Below, piece by piece: positions 7,907 to 15,402 of a stretch of DNA of 64,000 nt (position 1 is the first letter of the stretch; each line of letters opens with the position of its first letter). Origin of the DNA: JALHNI01 sp044226365. Lineage in GTDB: Bacteria; Acidobacteriota; Terriglobia; Bryobacterales; Bryobacteraceae. Below the pieces are notes generated by a model. That model searched no databases and was not told the DNA's origin. It worked only from the letters and a program-made list of their open reading frames with translations. The DNA lies in NCBI GenBank assembly GCA_044226365.1, contig JBGAHE010000004.1:70291-134290 (forward strand). The letters run 5' to 3'. The translations under genes and the position numbers were made by a program.

Positions 7907-8416
7907 AACCTATCTTCGCGCTGCCCTTACGCCTCCGTCCATCGCTGTCCCCGCTATTTTGCGAGTATGTCGTTGCTAGGTGATGTCGGCATTTCCACTT
8001 CAATGACCCAAGAACTGGACGAGCAGCTACTAAGGCAGTGGACGGGAACAGATCTTTGGCCCGCTACACAAGAACAGGGGACCGCTGTGTGTGGCACCCC
8101 TGGCAAACCATCGTAGTTCTTGAACTTCTGTCCCGAAGTCACATTCGAATCGATTCGGCGTCGTTGCTTCAGACCTTTTTGAGTATGCGGACGAGATTGA
8201 TGTTGACGTTGCCCCAGCGTAGATTAGCAGCCGAGGGGGCCGTGATCAGCGATTGGCGGTGGCGGTGGAGTCTAGCCGTATCGAGGCACTACTCCGAGTG
8301 CCCCCTTTACTCACCCCTACTCCTAGGCAGCAACGACATCGAGAAGAAGGCGCGCTTTGGTTTCAATAGCTAGCGTTGCTGCCTCAATTCGATTTTGGTG
8401 ATATCTTCTAAATCAA
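7907..8416. other. Interval with no convincing gene
   Basis: About 510 bases between the insertion sequence and the next clear frame. A 49-codon frame at 7967-8116 (MSLLGDVGISTSMTQELDEQ...) and a longer plus-strand frame to 8373 are open, but neither has a good ribosome site, family motif or steady codon bias. They may be debris of a gene cut by the insertion. Base composition is visibly richer in A and T than the flanking genome, as in the rest of the island. Confidence 0.5.
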
Positions 8417-9112
8417 ATGACGCAAGATATCGTCGGGAAGCTGATCAATCATCTCAGTTCGCCAGTGTCTACTGAGCCGAATGTAGTCTACCTGCTGTGC
8501 CAAGTGCGTAAGCTTCTGGAAAAAGACGATCCTGGTCAGACATACGGGGCGCTCTGGATGTGCTGTCATTGGGCGCTTCACGTCAATCTTACGAAGCCGA
8601 GTACAACGCTCGATTTCCTGAAGCGAGTGGATCGCTGGGTCTCGCATACCGTTGCCTACTGTACTCCCACAAGCACGTGGACGGTTCTTGAGGAGTTCAA
8701 GCTATTTGAAGAGTTCATTTATTTAGCCACATTTCGACAACAGCTGGCAGCATTCTTCAAAACGAAGAGTTTGCCAACGGACCTTTGCGACGTCGATGAA
8801 CGGTGGTATGAATTTCTTGGCGCGTATAGTGGCGTGATTCAAGATGGATCGATTACCGTCAAAACCAACAAGTTGAGTGAATTGACAACCATCAAGCAAG
8901 TCACTTTTACGAAGGGTCCTAACCTACCTGCTGCTCATCACGTCGATTTTGTTATCCGATGGAAGATTGAACTCCAAGATGGCCGTACGTTGAAAACAGA
9001 TGTCGAAACGGTGCCGGGCGGAAGTGGAAAGATGACAGCGCATAATCTGGAAATCATCAACGGGAACTTTGTTCCTCCAACCCCAACTCCTGTCCAACCG
9101 TCGAGCAACTAA
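8417..9112 (+). CDS. Hypothetical protein (231 aa), accessory
   Basis: A 231-residue frame from the ATG at 8417 with no stop problems and a balanced amino-acid make-up, but with codon use much less GC-biased than the chromosomal genes nearby. No signal peptide or membrane segment is evident. The first two thirds look helical, with aromatic-rich stretches (VNLTKPSTTLDFLKRVDRW, ERWYEFLGAYSGV). The last third has alternating beta-like strands (HVDFVIRWKIELQDGRTLKTDVE) and a proline-rich end. I do not recognise the family. Position inside the tRNA-linked island and divergent composition suggest horizontal acquisition. Confidence 0.6.
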   Translation: MTQDIVGKLINHLSSPVSTEPNVVYLLCQVRKLLEKDDPGQTYGALWMCCHWALHVNLTKPSTTLDFLKRVDRWVSHTVAYCTPTSTWTVLEEFKLFEEFIYLATFRQQLAAFFKTKSLPTDLCDVDERWYEFLGAYSGVIQDGSITVKTNKLSELTTIKQVTFTKGPNLPAAHHVDFVIRWKIELQDGRTLKTDVETVPGGSGKMTAHNLEIINGNFVPPTPTPVQPSSN

Positions 9113-9257
9113 GCGCGCTTCGTCTACGTCACATCACCAAGCGCGGTACCTCGCCCCTCATCGCCTGAACGCATCGATGCAGCCACAGCCGCCGCTCCTC
9201 GGCGCGGACCTTCCGAAGGCGCCAGCGCGCATCCGCCATCCAGGGTCGGAATCGCTT

Positions 9258-9569
9258 CTAGTCGCTGCGGTCTCCGCGCGCGCTCTCGCCGGCCAATACG
9301 CCGTAGCGCTCTCGAAGGAAGCCGCGCACCGTGACGGAGCCAGCGCGTAAGCGGGCCTCGACGGCCTGAGTCTCGCCCGTCCAGACGAGATGGTGCGCGG
9401 CGAGGTCGAGTATCTCGCTGAACGAATAGCAGCCATCCTGCATGCTGAGGATCTTGCCCTCTAGGACGTTCGGGATGCATCCCGAAGGGATATAGGCATC
9501 ACCATGCCCGGTTGCCGGGGAAACCGGCTCCTTTACGTTGGCGCTCACTCGCGCCGTCATCTTCTTCAT
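9258..9569 (-). CDS. Hypothetical protein (103 aa), downstream of a ribbon-helix-helix gene
   Basis: A 103-residue frame beginning MKKMTARVSANVKEPVSPA. It is preceded by GAGGAGCGAAAG, a strong ribosome site about 8 bases from the ATG. It lies 87 bases downstream of the ribbon-helix-helix gene on the same strand and may be co-transcribed with it. The middle has a short hydrophobic stretch (YSFSEILDLAAHHLVW). No family is recognised. The partner position next to a small DNA-binding protein would fit a toxin-antitoxin-like pair, but nothing in its sequence names a toxin fold. Confidence 0.45.
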   Translation of the reverse strand: MKKMTARVSANVKEPVSPATGHGDAYIPSGCIPNVLEGKILSMQDGCYSFSEILDLAAHHLVWTGETQAVEARLRAGSVTVRGFLRERYGVLAGESARGDRSD

Positions 9570-9656
9570 CTTTCGCTCCTCGAATTTTGCCCATCACTGC
9601 CAACTGAATCGTCATTCCCAGCGGCGACGACATTGCGTCGCTACCCGCCCCATCCA

Positions 9657-9905
9657 TCAAGGCCCGGAGGAAGCCGCGCCACGAAGCGCCGTATGGACGG
9701 AGCGCAGTTCCTTGGCCTGGCGGTTGAGCGTCGCGGCAATGCGCTCTTCGACGTCGGCCACGGCGTTGGCATCGTGACGGAGTTCCTTCTGGATCGCATG
9801 GCACATGAAGGCGCTGGCGAATTCGTAACCGCGCTCGGCGACCGCGCGTTCAATGGCAGCGGCGAGGTCGTCGGAAAGCCCGACATTGTGCTGTTTTGTC
9901 GCCAT
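9657..9905 (-). CDS. Ribbon-helix-helix (CopG/Arc-like) small DNA-binding protein
   Basis: An 82-residue protein from the ATG at 9905: MATKQHNVGLSDDLAAAIERA, then VAERGYEFASAFMCHAIQKEL, then a helical tail. The order short beta strand (HNVGLSD), helix, turn, helix is the CopG/ParD-like ribbon-helix-helix pattern used by antitoxins and plasmid control proteins. The open frame extends upstream to 10076, but that extension is not like the family, so the internal ATG is preferred. The longer start is the alternative. Confidence 0.55.
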   Translation of the reverse strand: MATKQHNVGLSDDLAAAIERAVAERGYEFASAFMCHAIQKELRHDANAVADVEERIAATLNRQAKELRSVHTALRGAASSGP

Positions 9906-10154
9906 AAGCCGCACGGGGACAACGATCAAGAGGAAGGATGCGGCGGAACTGGGATGCGTTTCTTTATGTTCCACTACCGCCTTCCGTTGTCGATGGCGTG
10001 ATTTGCGGAATCTGCGGATGTTTGCGGAACTCTGCGGACCTGCGCAGGGACATTCGCAAAAATCCGCAAAGTTCACCGGAGTTCAACCGCCCCGCGCTGC
10101 GCCGGGAAAAGAGGCTGCCTTGCTGTCGTGAGCCTTCGGACAAGAGATGCAAGA

Positions 10155-10520
10155 ATGGGTTTTGTGGCGAGAATCTGGATTGAGCCCCATGACAATCACT
10201 CAGTGCCAATAGAGTACTGGGGAGAGCCACCGATGAGGCCGGGGACAGCTACTCTCGTTCCCAAGCGCGTGTTGTTGGTGAACGTGGCTTCGTTCACCTT
10301 TCAATTCATCTCCCGCCGACAGGTTGAGGACTGTCTTCACTACTACGAGCGGAATGTCCACCCCAGTAGCCGCCTTACCGTTGGAGGAATGGATCACTGG
10401 GAGGCCCAACGCTGGTTTGAGCGTCTGCCAATGTTTTTGCTGGAAGCGCCCAAGAGAACGAAGGTCGTGAAGGCCCTGAAGCAGGCGCTGCTGGTTGCCG
10501 AGTCGAGTTCCTTTCAGTAA
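10155..10520 (+). CDS. Hypothetical protein (about 121 aa), accessory
   Basis: A frame that starts MGFVARIWIEPHDNHSVPIEYWG from the ATG at 10155; a GTG nine codons upstream (10128) is possible but has no ribosome site. Two halves can be seen: a beta-rich first half (VLLVNVASFTFQFISRRQ) and a helical second half ending APKRTKVVKALKQALLVAES. No recognised domain. It ends about 40 bases before the Phd antitoxin start on the same strand and could share its transcript. Confidence 0.5.
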   Translation: MGFVARIWIEPHDNHSVPIEYWGEPPMRPGTATLVPKRVLLVNVASFTFQFISRRQVEDCLHYYERNVHPSSRLTVGGMDHWEAQRWFERLPMFLLEAPKRTKVVKALKQALLVAESSSFQ

Positions 10521-10559
10521 TCGTGTGTTACCATTGTGTACGCAATTGAGGTTGCGGCC

Positions 10560-10829
10560 ATGCAAACCACCAAAGTCGGAATTCGTGAGTTTCGGGAGAA
10601 TCTGGCGGACTACCTGGAGTCGAAGACGCCTGTGGCGATCACGCGTCACGGGTCGACGATCGGAATCTACGTCCCCACGCAGCCTAAGCCGAGTCAGGCT
10701 GATCTGGACGCCCTGCGTGTGGCCGGTGAGCGAATGCAGCAACTGATCGCGGCGGCAGGGACCTCGGAAGACGAAATCGTCGCCGACTTCAAGAAGGCAC
10801 GGAGCGAGCGGCGGACGCGGAAGGGCTAG
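10560..10829 (+). CDS. Type II antitoxin, Phd/YefM family
   Basis: An 89-residue protein beginning MQTTKVGIREFRENLADYLES, followed by TPVAITRHGSTIGIYVP. The KVGIREFRENLADYL...VAITRHG pattern is the Phd/YefM DNA-binding fold that autorepresses the operon and neutralises a partner toxin with its C-terminal tail. The ATG at 10560 follows GAGG at 8 bases; an in-frame upstream ATG at 10536 is less likely. The stop is two bases before a PIN-type toxin start, the usual antitoxin-toxin order (for example the Phd-VapC type). Confidence 0.85.
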   Translation: MQTTKVGIREFRENLADYLESKTPVAITRHGSTIGIYVPTQPKPSQADLDALRVAGERMQQLIAAAGTSEDEIVADFKKARSERRTRKG

Positions 10830-10831
10830 CG

Positions 10832-11260
10832 ATGTTGGTCCTCGACGCGAATATCCTCATTCGCGCGGTGCTGGGTGCGAGGGGTGTTGGGCTTGTTACG
10901 CAAGTACGCCGGGCAGGTCGAATTCATGGCTCCCGACGTGGCATTCCAGGAGGCGCGCGAGCATCTGCCGGGAATCCTGGCAGCACGGAAGATCGGGGCG
11001 GCTCCAGCGATGGAGACGCTCGATCTGCTGATGGGGTTGGTTCAAACCGTTGAAGCGGAGACCTACGCCTCTTTGAAACTGTCGCCCGTGAATGCATCGC
11101 CAAGCGCGACGAGGACGACTGGCCGGTTCTGGCCGCTGCCCTGGCGCTCGGCTGCCCGATTTGGACGGAAGACACCGACTTCTTCGGTTGTGGCGTGGCA
11201 ACCTGGACGACAGATCGCGTGGAGTTGTACTTGGCAAAGGCTGCGGAGCGGGAACAATGA
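10832..11260 (+). pseudogene. PIN-domain toxin (VapC-like) broken by two compensating frameshifts
   Basis: The start reads MLVLDANILIRAVLGAR, with the first PIN aspartate in LDAN. At the GGGG run 10881-10884 the frame is lost. Removing one G restores VLGLLRKYAGQVEFMAPDVAFQEA and onward. Near 11072-11080 a second indel shifts back, and the original frame resumes ECIAKRDEDDWPVLAAAL, then LGCPIWTEDTDFFG, ending at the TGA at 11260. The C-terminal RDEDDWP and TEDTDFF motifs carry the remaining acidic PIN residues. PIN toxins cut RNA with a metal-bound acidic site. Both lesions are single bases at or beside short homopolymers, so sequencing error is a real alternative to true decay. Confidence 0.75.
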
Positions 11261-11442
11261 CGGACGAAGAATTCTATCGGCACGCGCTTGCAATGCTGCA
11301 ACGCGAACTAGGCGCGGACCGGTTGGCGCAGTTCTTGCGCCTCATCCGGTCCGGTGGTGGCGACTACACGCGCGAGCGTAAGGAATGGCAAACTAGTCTG
11401 ACTGTCGATGACATAGTCGATTCGATCAGGCGACCTCGCTAG
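11257..11442 (+). CDS. Small hypothetical protein (61 aa) coupled to the PIN gene
   Basis: A 61-residue frame starting MTDEEFYRHALAMLQRELGA and ending VDDIVDSIRRPR. The ATG overlaps the PIN stop codon (ATGA), which suggests translational coupling and supports the idea that the C-terminal PIN frame is the real one. It looks helical and soluble and is rich in charged residues. No family is recognised. Confidence 0.5.
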   Translation: MTDEEFYRHALAMLQRELGADRLAQFLRLIRSGGGDYTRERKEWQTSLTVDDIVDSIRRPR

Positions 11443-11940
11443 CGCGAATTGCCACTGCCCGTTTGTATCGCCACCCACTTCTGCACTTGCTGCCATTGGA
11501 TGGCTGAGTCTTCCCAGAATGCGCTTGGCAATTCAGCCCCTTCCAGCGCTGGTCGCTCGCCACTAATGAATCGGGCAAGGCTCGCTTTCGCCGTCGTCGA
11601 GTCATCGGCGGTCCAAGCATCGAGATATTGGTCCAAGCTCCTGTTCAGCCCGAGCGATGGCGCGATGGCGAAAGCCAACGCCCGATCTCAGCAGGCATGT
11701 GTGGATACGTATCAGGTTCTTGTCGGTGTGCCCAATTCCACAATTCTGAACTGTACCCGAAACCATCCCATGAAGTGCTGGACGGCCCGTCGCCCATTCC
11801 GCAGGCTCAGACGAAAGGGCCATGGCGCTTCCGCGCCTTCCACGGCTACCTTGATGAACTTCGCCCGCTTGCGTAAGAACGTGCCGATAATCCAATGGCT
11901 GACGAAGTCGGGCCTTGCGCTCGACAACGACAGTCATCAT
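11439..11940 (-). pseudogene. Decayed accessory gene with in-frame stops
   Basis: On the minus strand two stretches in the same frame read like protein: PDFVSHWIIGTFLRKRAKF onward (11712-11927) and SLDQYLDAWTADDSTTAKA onward (11439-11678). They are separated by two in-frame TGA codons at about 11712 and 11688. A plausible start MMTVVVERKA lies in another frame just upstream. Together this looks like one degraded gene; the family is not recognised. The alternative is that these are chance open frames. Confidence 0.35.
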
Positions 11941-12013
11941 CTTAGTGACTGCGATTCGCCCACATCACGGACTCGCCGACAAATTCTGCCCCGCCCGCGG
12001 CGAACAGAGCCCC

Positions 12014-12244
12014 TCAATCAGCGGCGGTTCGGGTCGCTGCGCCGGGAGACCTTCCGCCAACCAGTTCCCCCGCCTCCTTCCCCCGTACGTAACCACGCAG
12101 TTGCGCTTCGCTCGGTCGCGCCATCCCCAGGCTCGCCCCCCAGCCCACCAATATCGTCGCCGCGAGGCCGATCGGCCCGAGATAGAAGAAGCTCCAATCC
12201 GTGTTGGCCAACACCCACGCCACGCTGACCACTCCGGGCAGTAT
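12014..12244 (-). pseudogene. C-terminal remnant of a sodium:solute symporter
   Basis: The minus strand reads ILPGVVSVAWVLANTDWSFF, then YLGPIGLAATILVGWGASLG and a charged tail ending in a stop at 12014. NTDWSFFYLGPIG followed by one last hydrophobic helix is the typical end of SSF-family sodium/solute symporters. The frame is closed by a TAG just upstream (12245-12247), so only about 75 residues survive. It differs in tail sequence from the intact symporter at 60.7-62.2 kb. It probably marks an old recombination junction at the island edge. Confidence 0.6.
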
Positions 12245-12567
12245 CTATCCTTCGTGCAGGACGCCTGGCCAAGCTGGGAGGTCCAACTCGAACCCGGCGG
12301 CGCCGCGGCGCACTTCGCGCACACCGGGCGCGACGTTCCCCACGATCTCCTGCCGTCTCCCCGGCCCCCCGCACCGCCACCGCCGAACCGCTCCTACGAG
12401 GAATGCGTTCGCCTCATCCATGATCACTTCCGCGGCCACCCCGCACCATCGGCATCGATCCTCCTGCCAGGCGGAAAATCCTGACGGCAACCCAAGGGCC
12501 ACGCTCTTCCAGTACCACTAGAACCTAAGCTCGGACCCATCGAAGCATTCTGCTACACTGCCCCCAG
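12245..12567. other. Unresolved interval between symporter remnant and secreted protein
   Basis: A plus-strand frame running to the stop at 12484 (SFVQDAWPSWEVQLEPGG and onward) and a minus-strand frame (12245-12502, with a CRWCG motif) are both open over this stretch. Neither has a credible start or a recognised family. One may be a remnant truncated at about 12240, the same place where the symporter tail is cut. A TACACT hexamer at 12552-12557 could serve as a -10 element for the next gene. Confidence 0.35.
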
Positions 12568-13032
12568 GTGTTGACTTTTCAGTCGTCGTTCCTCGTTACT
12601 GGCCTGCTATTGGCCTCCCTCCCCTCGCCGGCGCAGGACCGGCCTATTCTCCCGTGCCCGGTCACCCAACCCGCCGTTAAAAACGGCGCCAAGCCGGACC
12701 CCGAACTCCTCAAAAAGCTCGTCCGCTGCAGCAAAGGCGAGAAAGCCGCCGACAAAGGCTACGACGGCGCCGTCACTGTCGACGTCGCCGCTGTCCAGAT
12801 CGGCGAGCCCCGCAAATGGAGCCCCTCGCGCGACTCCGGCAATGGCCAGCTCGAAACCATCGTCTATCCCACCAAAGTCACCTACTCCGTCCGCACGCAC
12901 TATAAAACCCGCATCGCCGCCGAAGACAATTCCATCCGCATCCTGAACTTCTACGTCAACGCCTTTGGCGAGTGGCAGTCCGGTTCCGAAGAGCCGGTGA
13001 AGAGCGCCGAAGTCAAAAGCATCCCGCGCTAG
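12568..13032 (+). CDS. Secreted hypothetical protein (154 aa)
   Basis: A frame from the GTG at 12568 (TTG at 12571 is an alternative start) begins with a signal-peptide-like segment, SSFLVTGLLLASLPSPAQD, then an exported domain with two cysteines (residues near PCPVTQ and LVRCSKG). The second half is beta-like (QLETIVYPTKVTYSVRTHYKT). No family is recognised. Codon use returns to the GC-rich chromosomal pattern, so the island ends before this gene. Confidence 0.65.
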   Translation: MLTFQSSFLVTGLLLASLPSPAQDRPILPCPVTQPAVKNGAKPDPELLKKLVRCSKGEKAADKGYDGAVTVDVAAVQIGEPRKWSPSRDSGNGQLETIVYPTKVTYSVRTHYKTRIAAEDNSIRILNFYVNAFGEWQSGSEEPVKSAEVKSIPR

Positions 13033-13094
13033 AACCCGCTCCACAACTGCGCAGCGCTCTGAACCGTCAACGGGCGCTGCGCCCCCTCTCCGGC

Positions 13095-15299
13095 CTAAGG
13101 CTGAATCCTCGCCAAAACCAATTTTGCCCCCGCGCTCACATCCAGCCCCGCCGGTCCGAATCCCGGAAAATCCGGTGACAACGTCGACGTCACCAGCGCC
13201 ACTGACGAGTCCGCGCCCGCCCCGGCCCAGTACAAGATGTCGGCGCCCCACCCGGCCATCGACACCGCATAAATCAACCGGCCCGTCTCGTCCACCGCCA
13301 GCGCCAGAAGGTCCGGACCGCCGCCCGCGGGCGGCGGCGTCAGCGGAGTCAGCGCTTCATTCCGCAGCCATTCTCCGCGCCACGAACTCCCTCGGCCGAT
13401 TTGTCCCACCACCACCAACCGCCGGCTCGGCGTCAGCACCAGGTTCATGGCTTCCATGTTTCCCAGGTAGCTCAGATACGTCACCTCGCCCGCCGCATTC
13501 ACCCTGCCCAAATAACCTTCCACCGCCGCCGGACCCACCAGATGCACCACGCCACCGGCACCCATCGCGAGTTGCCGGTGCAGCCGGCTCACCGCCGTCC
13601 CCAGCGGGGTCCACGTCCAGCCCCCGTCGACGCTCCGCAGCCCCGCGCCGTTCTCGCCCACCCCAAACAGAACGTCGGGCAGGCCCGTTTGCCAGCCAAA
13701 CGCCGCCAGCCTCACCCCCGGCTCCCCGACCCGCTCCATCGCCGGGAACGTCGTGGCACTGGTCCGAGTCAATACGCCGTCTTCGAGAAAGGACAAAACG
13801 CCCGGCGAGTTCGGGTCAAACCCAACGGACTGCGGCATCGCCCTCAGCCCCACGGATCGTCCAAAGGACTCGCCCGCATCGTCGCTCCAATAGAGGTCGA
13901 TCGTCGTCAACCCACCGCCGACACCCCTGTTCACTGCCGACAAAACCAATCGCCCGGCCTCCGCCGTCAGCGTCCCGATGTCTCCCGCGAAACGGTAGGT
14001 GGACCAGGTCTCCCCTCCATCTCGAGTCTTGTAGAGCACGCCACCCGCCGCCAGATACAGCACGTCCAGCGCCCCTGGATCCGCCGCCATCAGACGCACC
14101 GCCGCGACCGTGGGCGGCAAACGATGCGCCTTCCAGTTCTCGCCTTGGTCGTCGGAGGCCATCAGAACCTCTCCGTTCGGCGTTGCCCCCAGCACCCACA
14201 CGCGCCCTCGCCCCGTTGCCTCGTCTCCCGACGACGCCATCTGTTGAATCGCGCGAAACTCGGGCCGGGCATTCGCGATCTCCCATGTCCAGCCATTGTT
14301 GGTGCTTCGGGCCAAACCCTGATCCGTCGCGGCAAACAGTCGGTTCTCGTTTGCCCGATCCACCAACACCGAACTCACGTTCAGCCCTCGCACCGGTCCC
14401 GGCGGCGTGATGCTTTGGCTCCCTTCCCAGCGCACGTAGCTGTATCCGTCCTCGGGTATCCGCCAGGCGTTGGGCGTCACCGGCACCGTTCCCACCGCCG
14501 CCATCCCTGCGAACCAATAGCCACCGTCTCCCGCGGCCACCACGTTGCTCACCGCCACCGTCGTGCCACCCAACGCGATCGGGATGTTGCGGCGCACTCC
14601 TTCAGGCGTCAGCGACACCGCCCTGCCCGCCGCCACCAACCCCACCGAACCATCCTTGGCCACCGTCAGATCTTCGATTCGTTCAAAGACCGGCACTGCG
14701 TAAATCACCCTTCCCGCCTCCGGATCCAGACGAAACACTGCCGCGACATTCACGCGTGTGGGCGGAATCGCCGACGGTCCTCCTGACATGAAGGTGAGAT
14801 CGCTCGAGTTCGTCGCTAGCGCCACCACCACGCGACCTTCGCCATCCACGCCAGCCGAACTCACCCCGTCTTGACCATTGCCTCCCACATACGAAGCGAA
14901 CACCACCTGCTCCGCGCCCGGGCTCAGCCACATGACGTATCCTTCGCTCCGCCCTTCAAAACGGCTCCGAATCGGCTTCACCAGCGGCAAGCCCGCCCCA
15001 TTGGCCGCCCCCGCCAAGAGAATGCGCCCCTTCGCATCCAAAGCCGCTGACGTCACCGCCCACGGCCACGTCGAATCCCCCACCCCCTTCCGCCACGCGA
15101 GCCGCCCGGTCGCGTCATACGCGCTCACCGTATAGGCCACGCAGGGCGAACAAATCTCGCGCCGCACCACGATGACGTTGCCTTGCGCATCACTGGCGGC
15201 CACCGGCCGGAACAGCGACGGCGTTCCCATCGCCACCGCCTGGATCTCCACCGCTTCCAACGAGAAAGCCCACCACACGCACACGAGCCAGCGATACAT
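13095..15299 (-). CDS. Secreted beta-propeller protein with SBBP-type and BNR/Asp-box repeats
   Basis: A 734-residue exported protein. The ATG at 15299 follows GGGAGA at 7 bases and starts MYRWLVCVWWAFSLEAV, a signal peptide. The first third has SBBP-like blades (VFASYVGGNGQDGVSSAGVD, with repeated DAKGRILLAG-type turns). The middle has several Asp-box motifs: STNNGWTWE, SDDQGENW, TRDGGETW, SDDAGESF and SVDGGWTW. Asp-boxes are structural turns in sialidase-like and Vps10-like propellers and do not prove enzyme activity. Proteins of this build are numerous in Acidobacteria and usually of unknown function. It is divergent from the secretin gene that starts 103 bases away. Confidence 0.78.
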   Translation of the reverse strand: MYRWLVCVWWAFSLEAVEIQAVAMGTPSLFRPVAASDAQGNVIVVRREICSPCVAYTVSAYDATGRLAWRKGVGDSTWPWAVTSAALDAKGRILLAGAANGAGLPLVKPIRSRFEGRSEGYVMWLSPGAEQVVFASYVGGNGQDGVSSAGVDGEGRVVVALATNSSDLTFMSGGPSAIPPTRVNVAAVFRLDPEAGRVIYAVPVFERIEDLTVAKDGSVGLVAAGRAVSLTPEGVRRNIPIALGGTTVAVSNVVAAGDGGYWFAGMAAVGTVPVTPNAWRIPEDGYSYVRWEGSQSITPPGPVRGLNVSSVLVDRANENRLFAATDQGLARSTNNGWTWEIANARPEFRAIQQMASSGDEATGRGRVWVLGATPNGEVLMASDDQGENWKAHRLPPTVAAVRLMAADPGALDVLYLAAGGVLYKTRDGGETWSTYRFAGDIGTLTAEAGRLVLSAVNRGVGGGLTTIDLYWSDDAGESFGRSVGLRAMPQSVGFDPNSPGVLSFLEDGVLTRTSATTFPAMERVGEPGVRLAAFGWQTGLPDVLFGVGENGAGLRSVDGGWTWTPLGTAVSRLHRQLAMGAGGVVHLVGPAAVEGYLGRVNAAGEVTYLSYLGNMEAMNLVLTPSRRLVVVGQIGRGSSWRGEWLRNEALTPLTPPPAGGGPDLLALAVDETGRLIYAVSMAGWGADILYWAGAGADSSVALVTSTLSPDFPGFGPAGLDVSAGAKLVLARIQP

Positions 15300-15402
15300 T
15301 GCCGAATCTCCCACGGCCATTCTAACTACCCCTCCGCGTCCCCTCAAAAAAATCCTTCCCGGATGTCCGTCAGCACTCCCCGTTTCCGAATAAGGGAGAT
15401 GG

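Noticed and set aside
12245..12502. A minus-strand 85-codon frame with a CRWCG motif as a zinc-finger gene
   Set aside because: There is only one CxxC pair, no ribosome site and no family match, and an opposite frame is equally open. It is left as an unresolved interval.
6410..12560. A duplicated tRNA-Thr 3' end as right attachment site of the island
   Set aside because: I looked for a copy of the T-arm and acceptor sequence (TTCGATCCTGGCGGGTGGC) to the right and found none, so attL/attR cannot be claimed.
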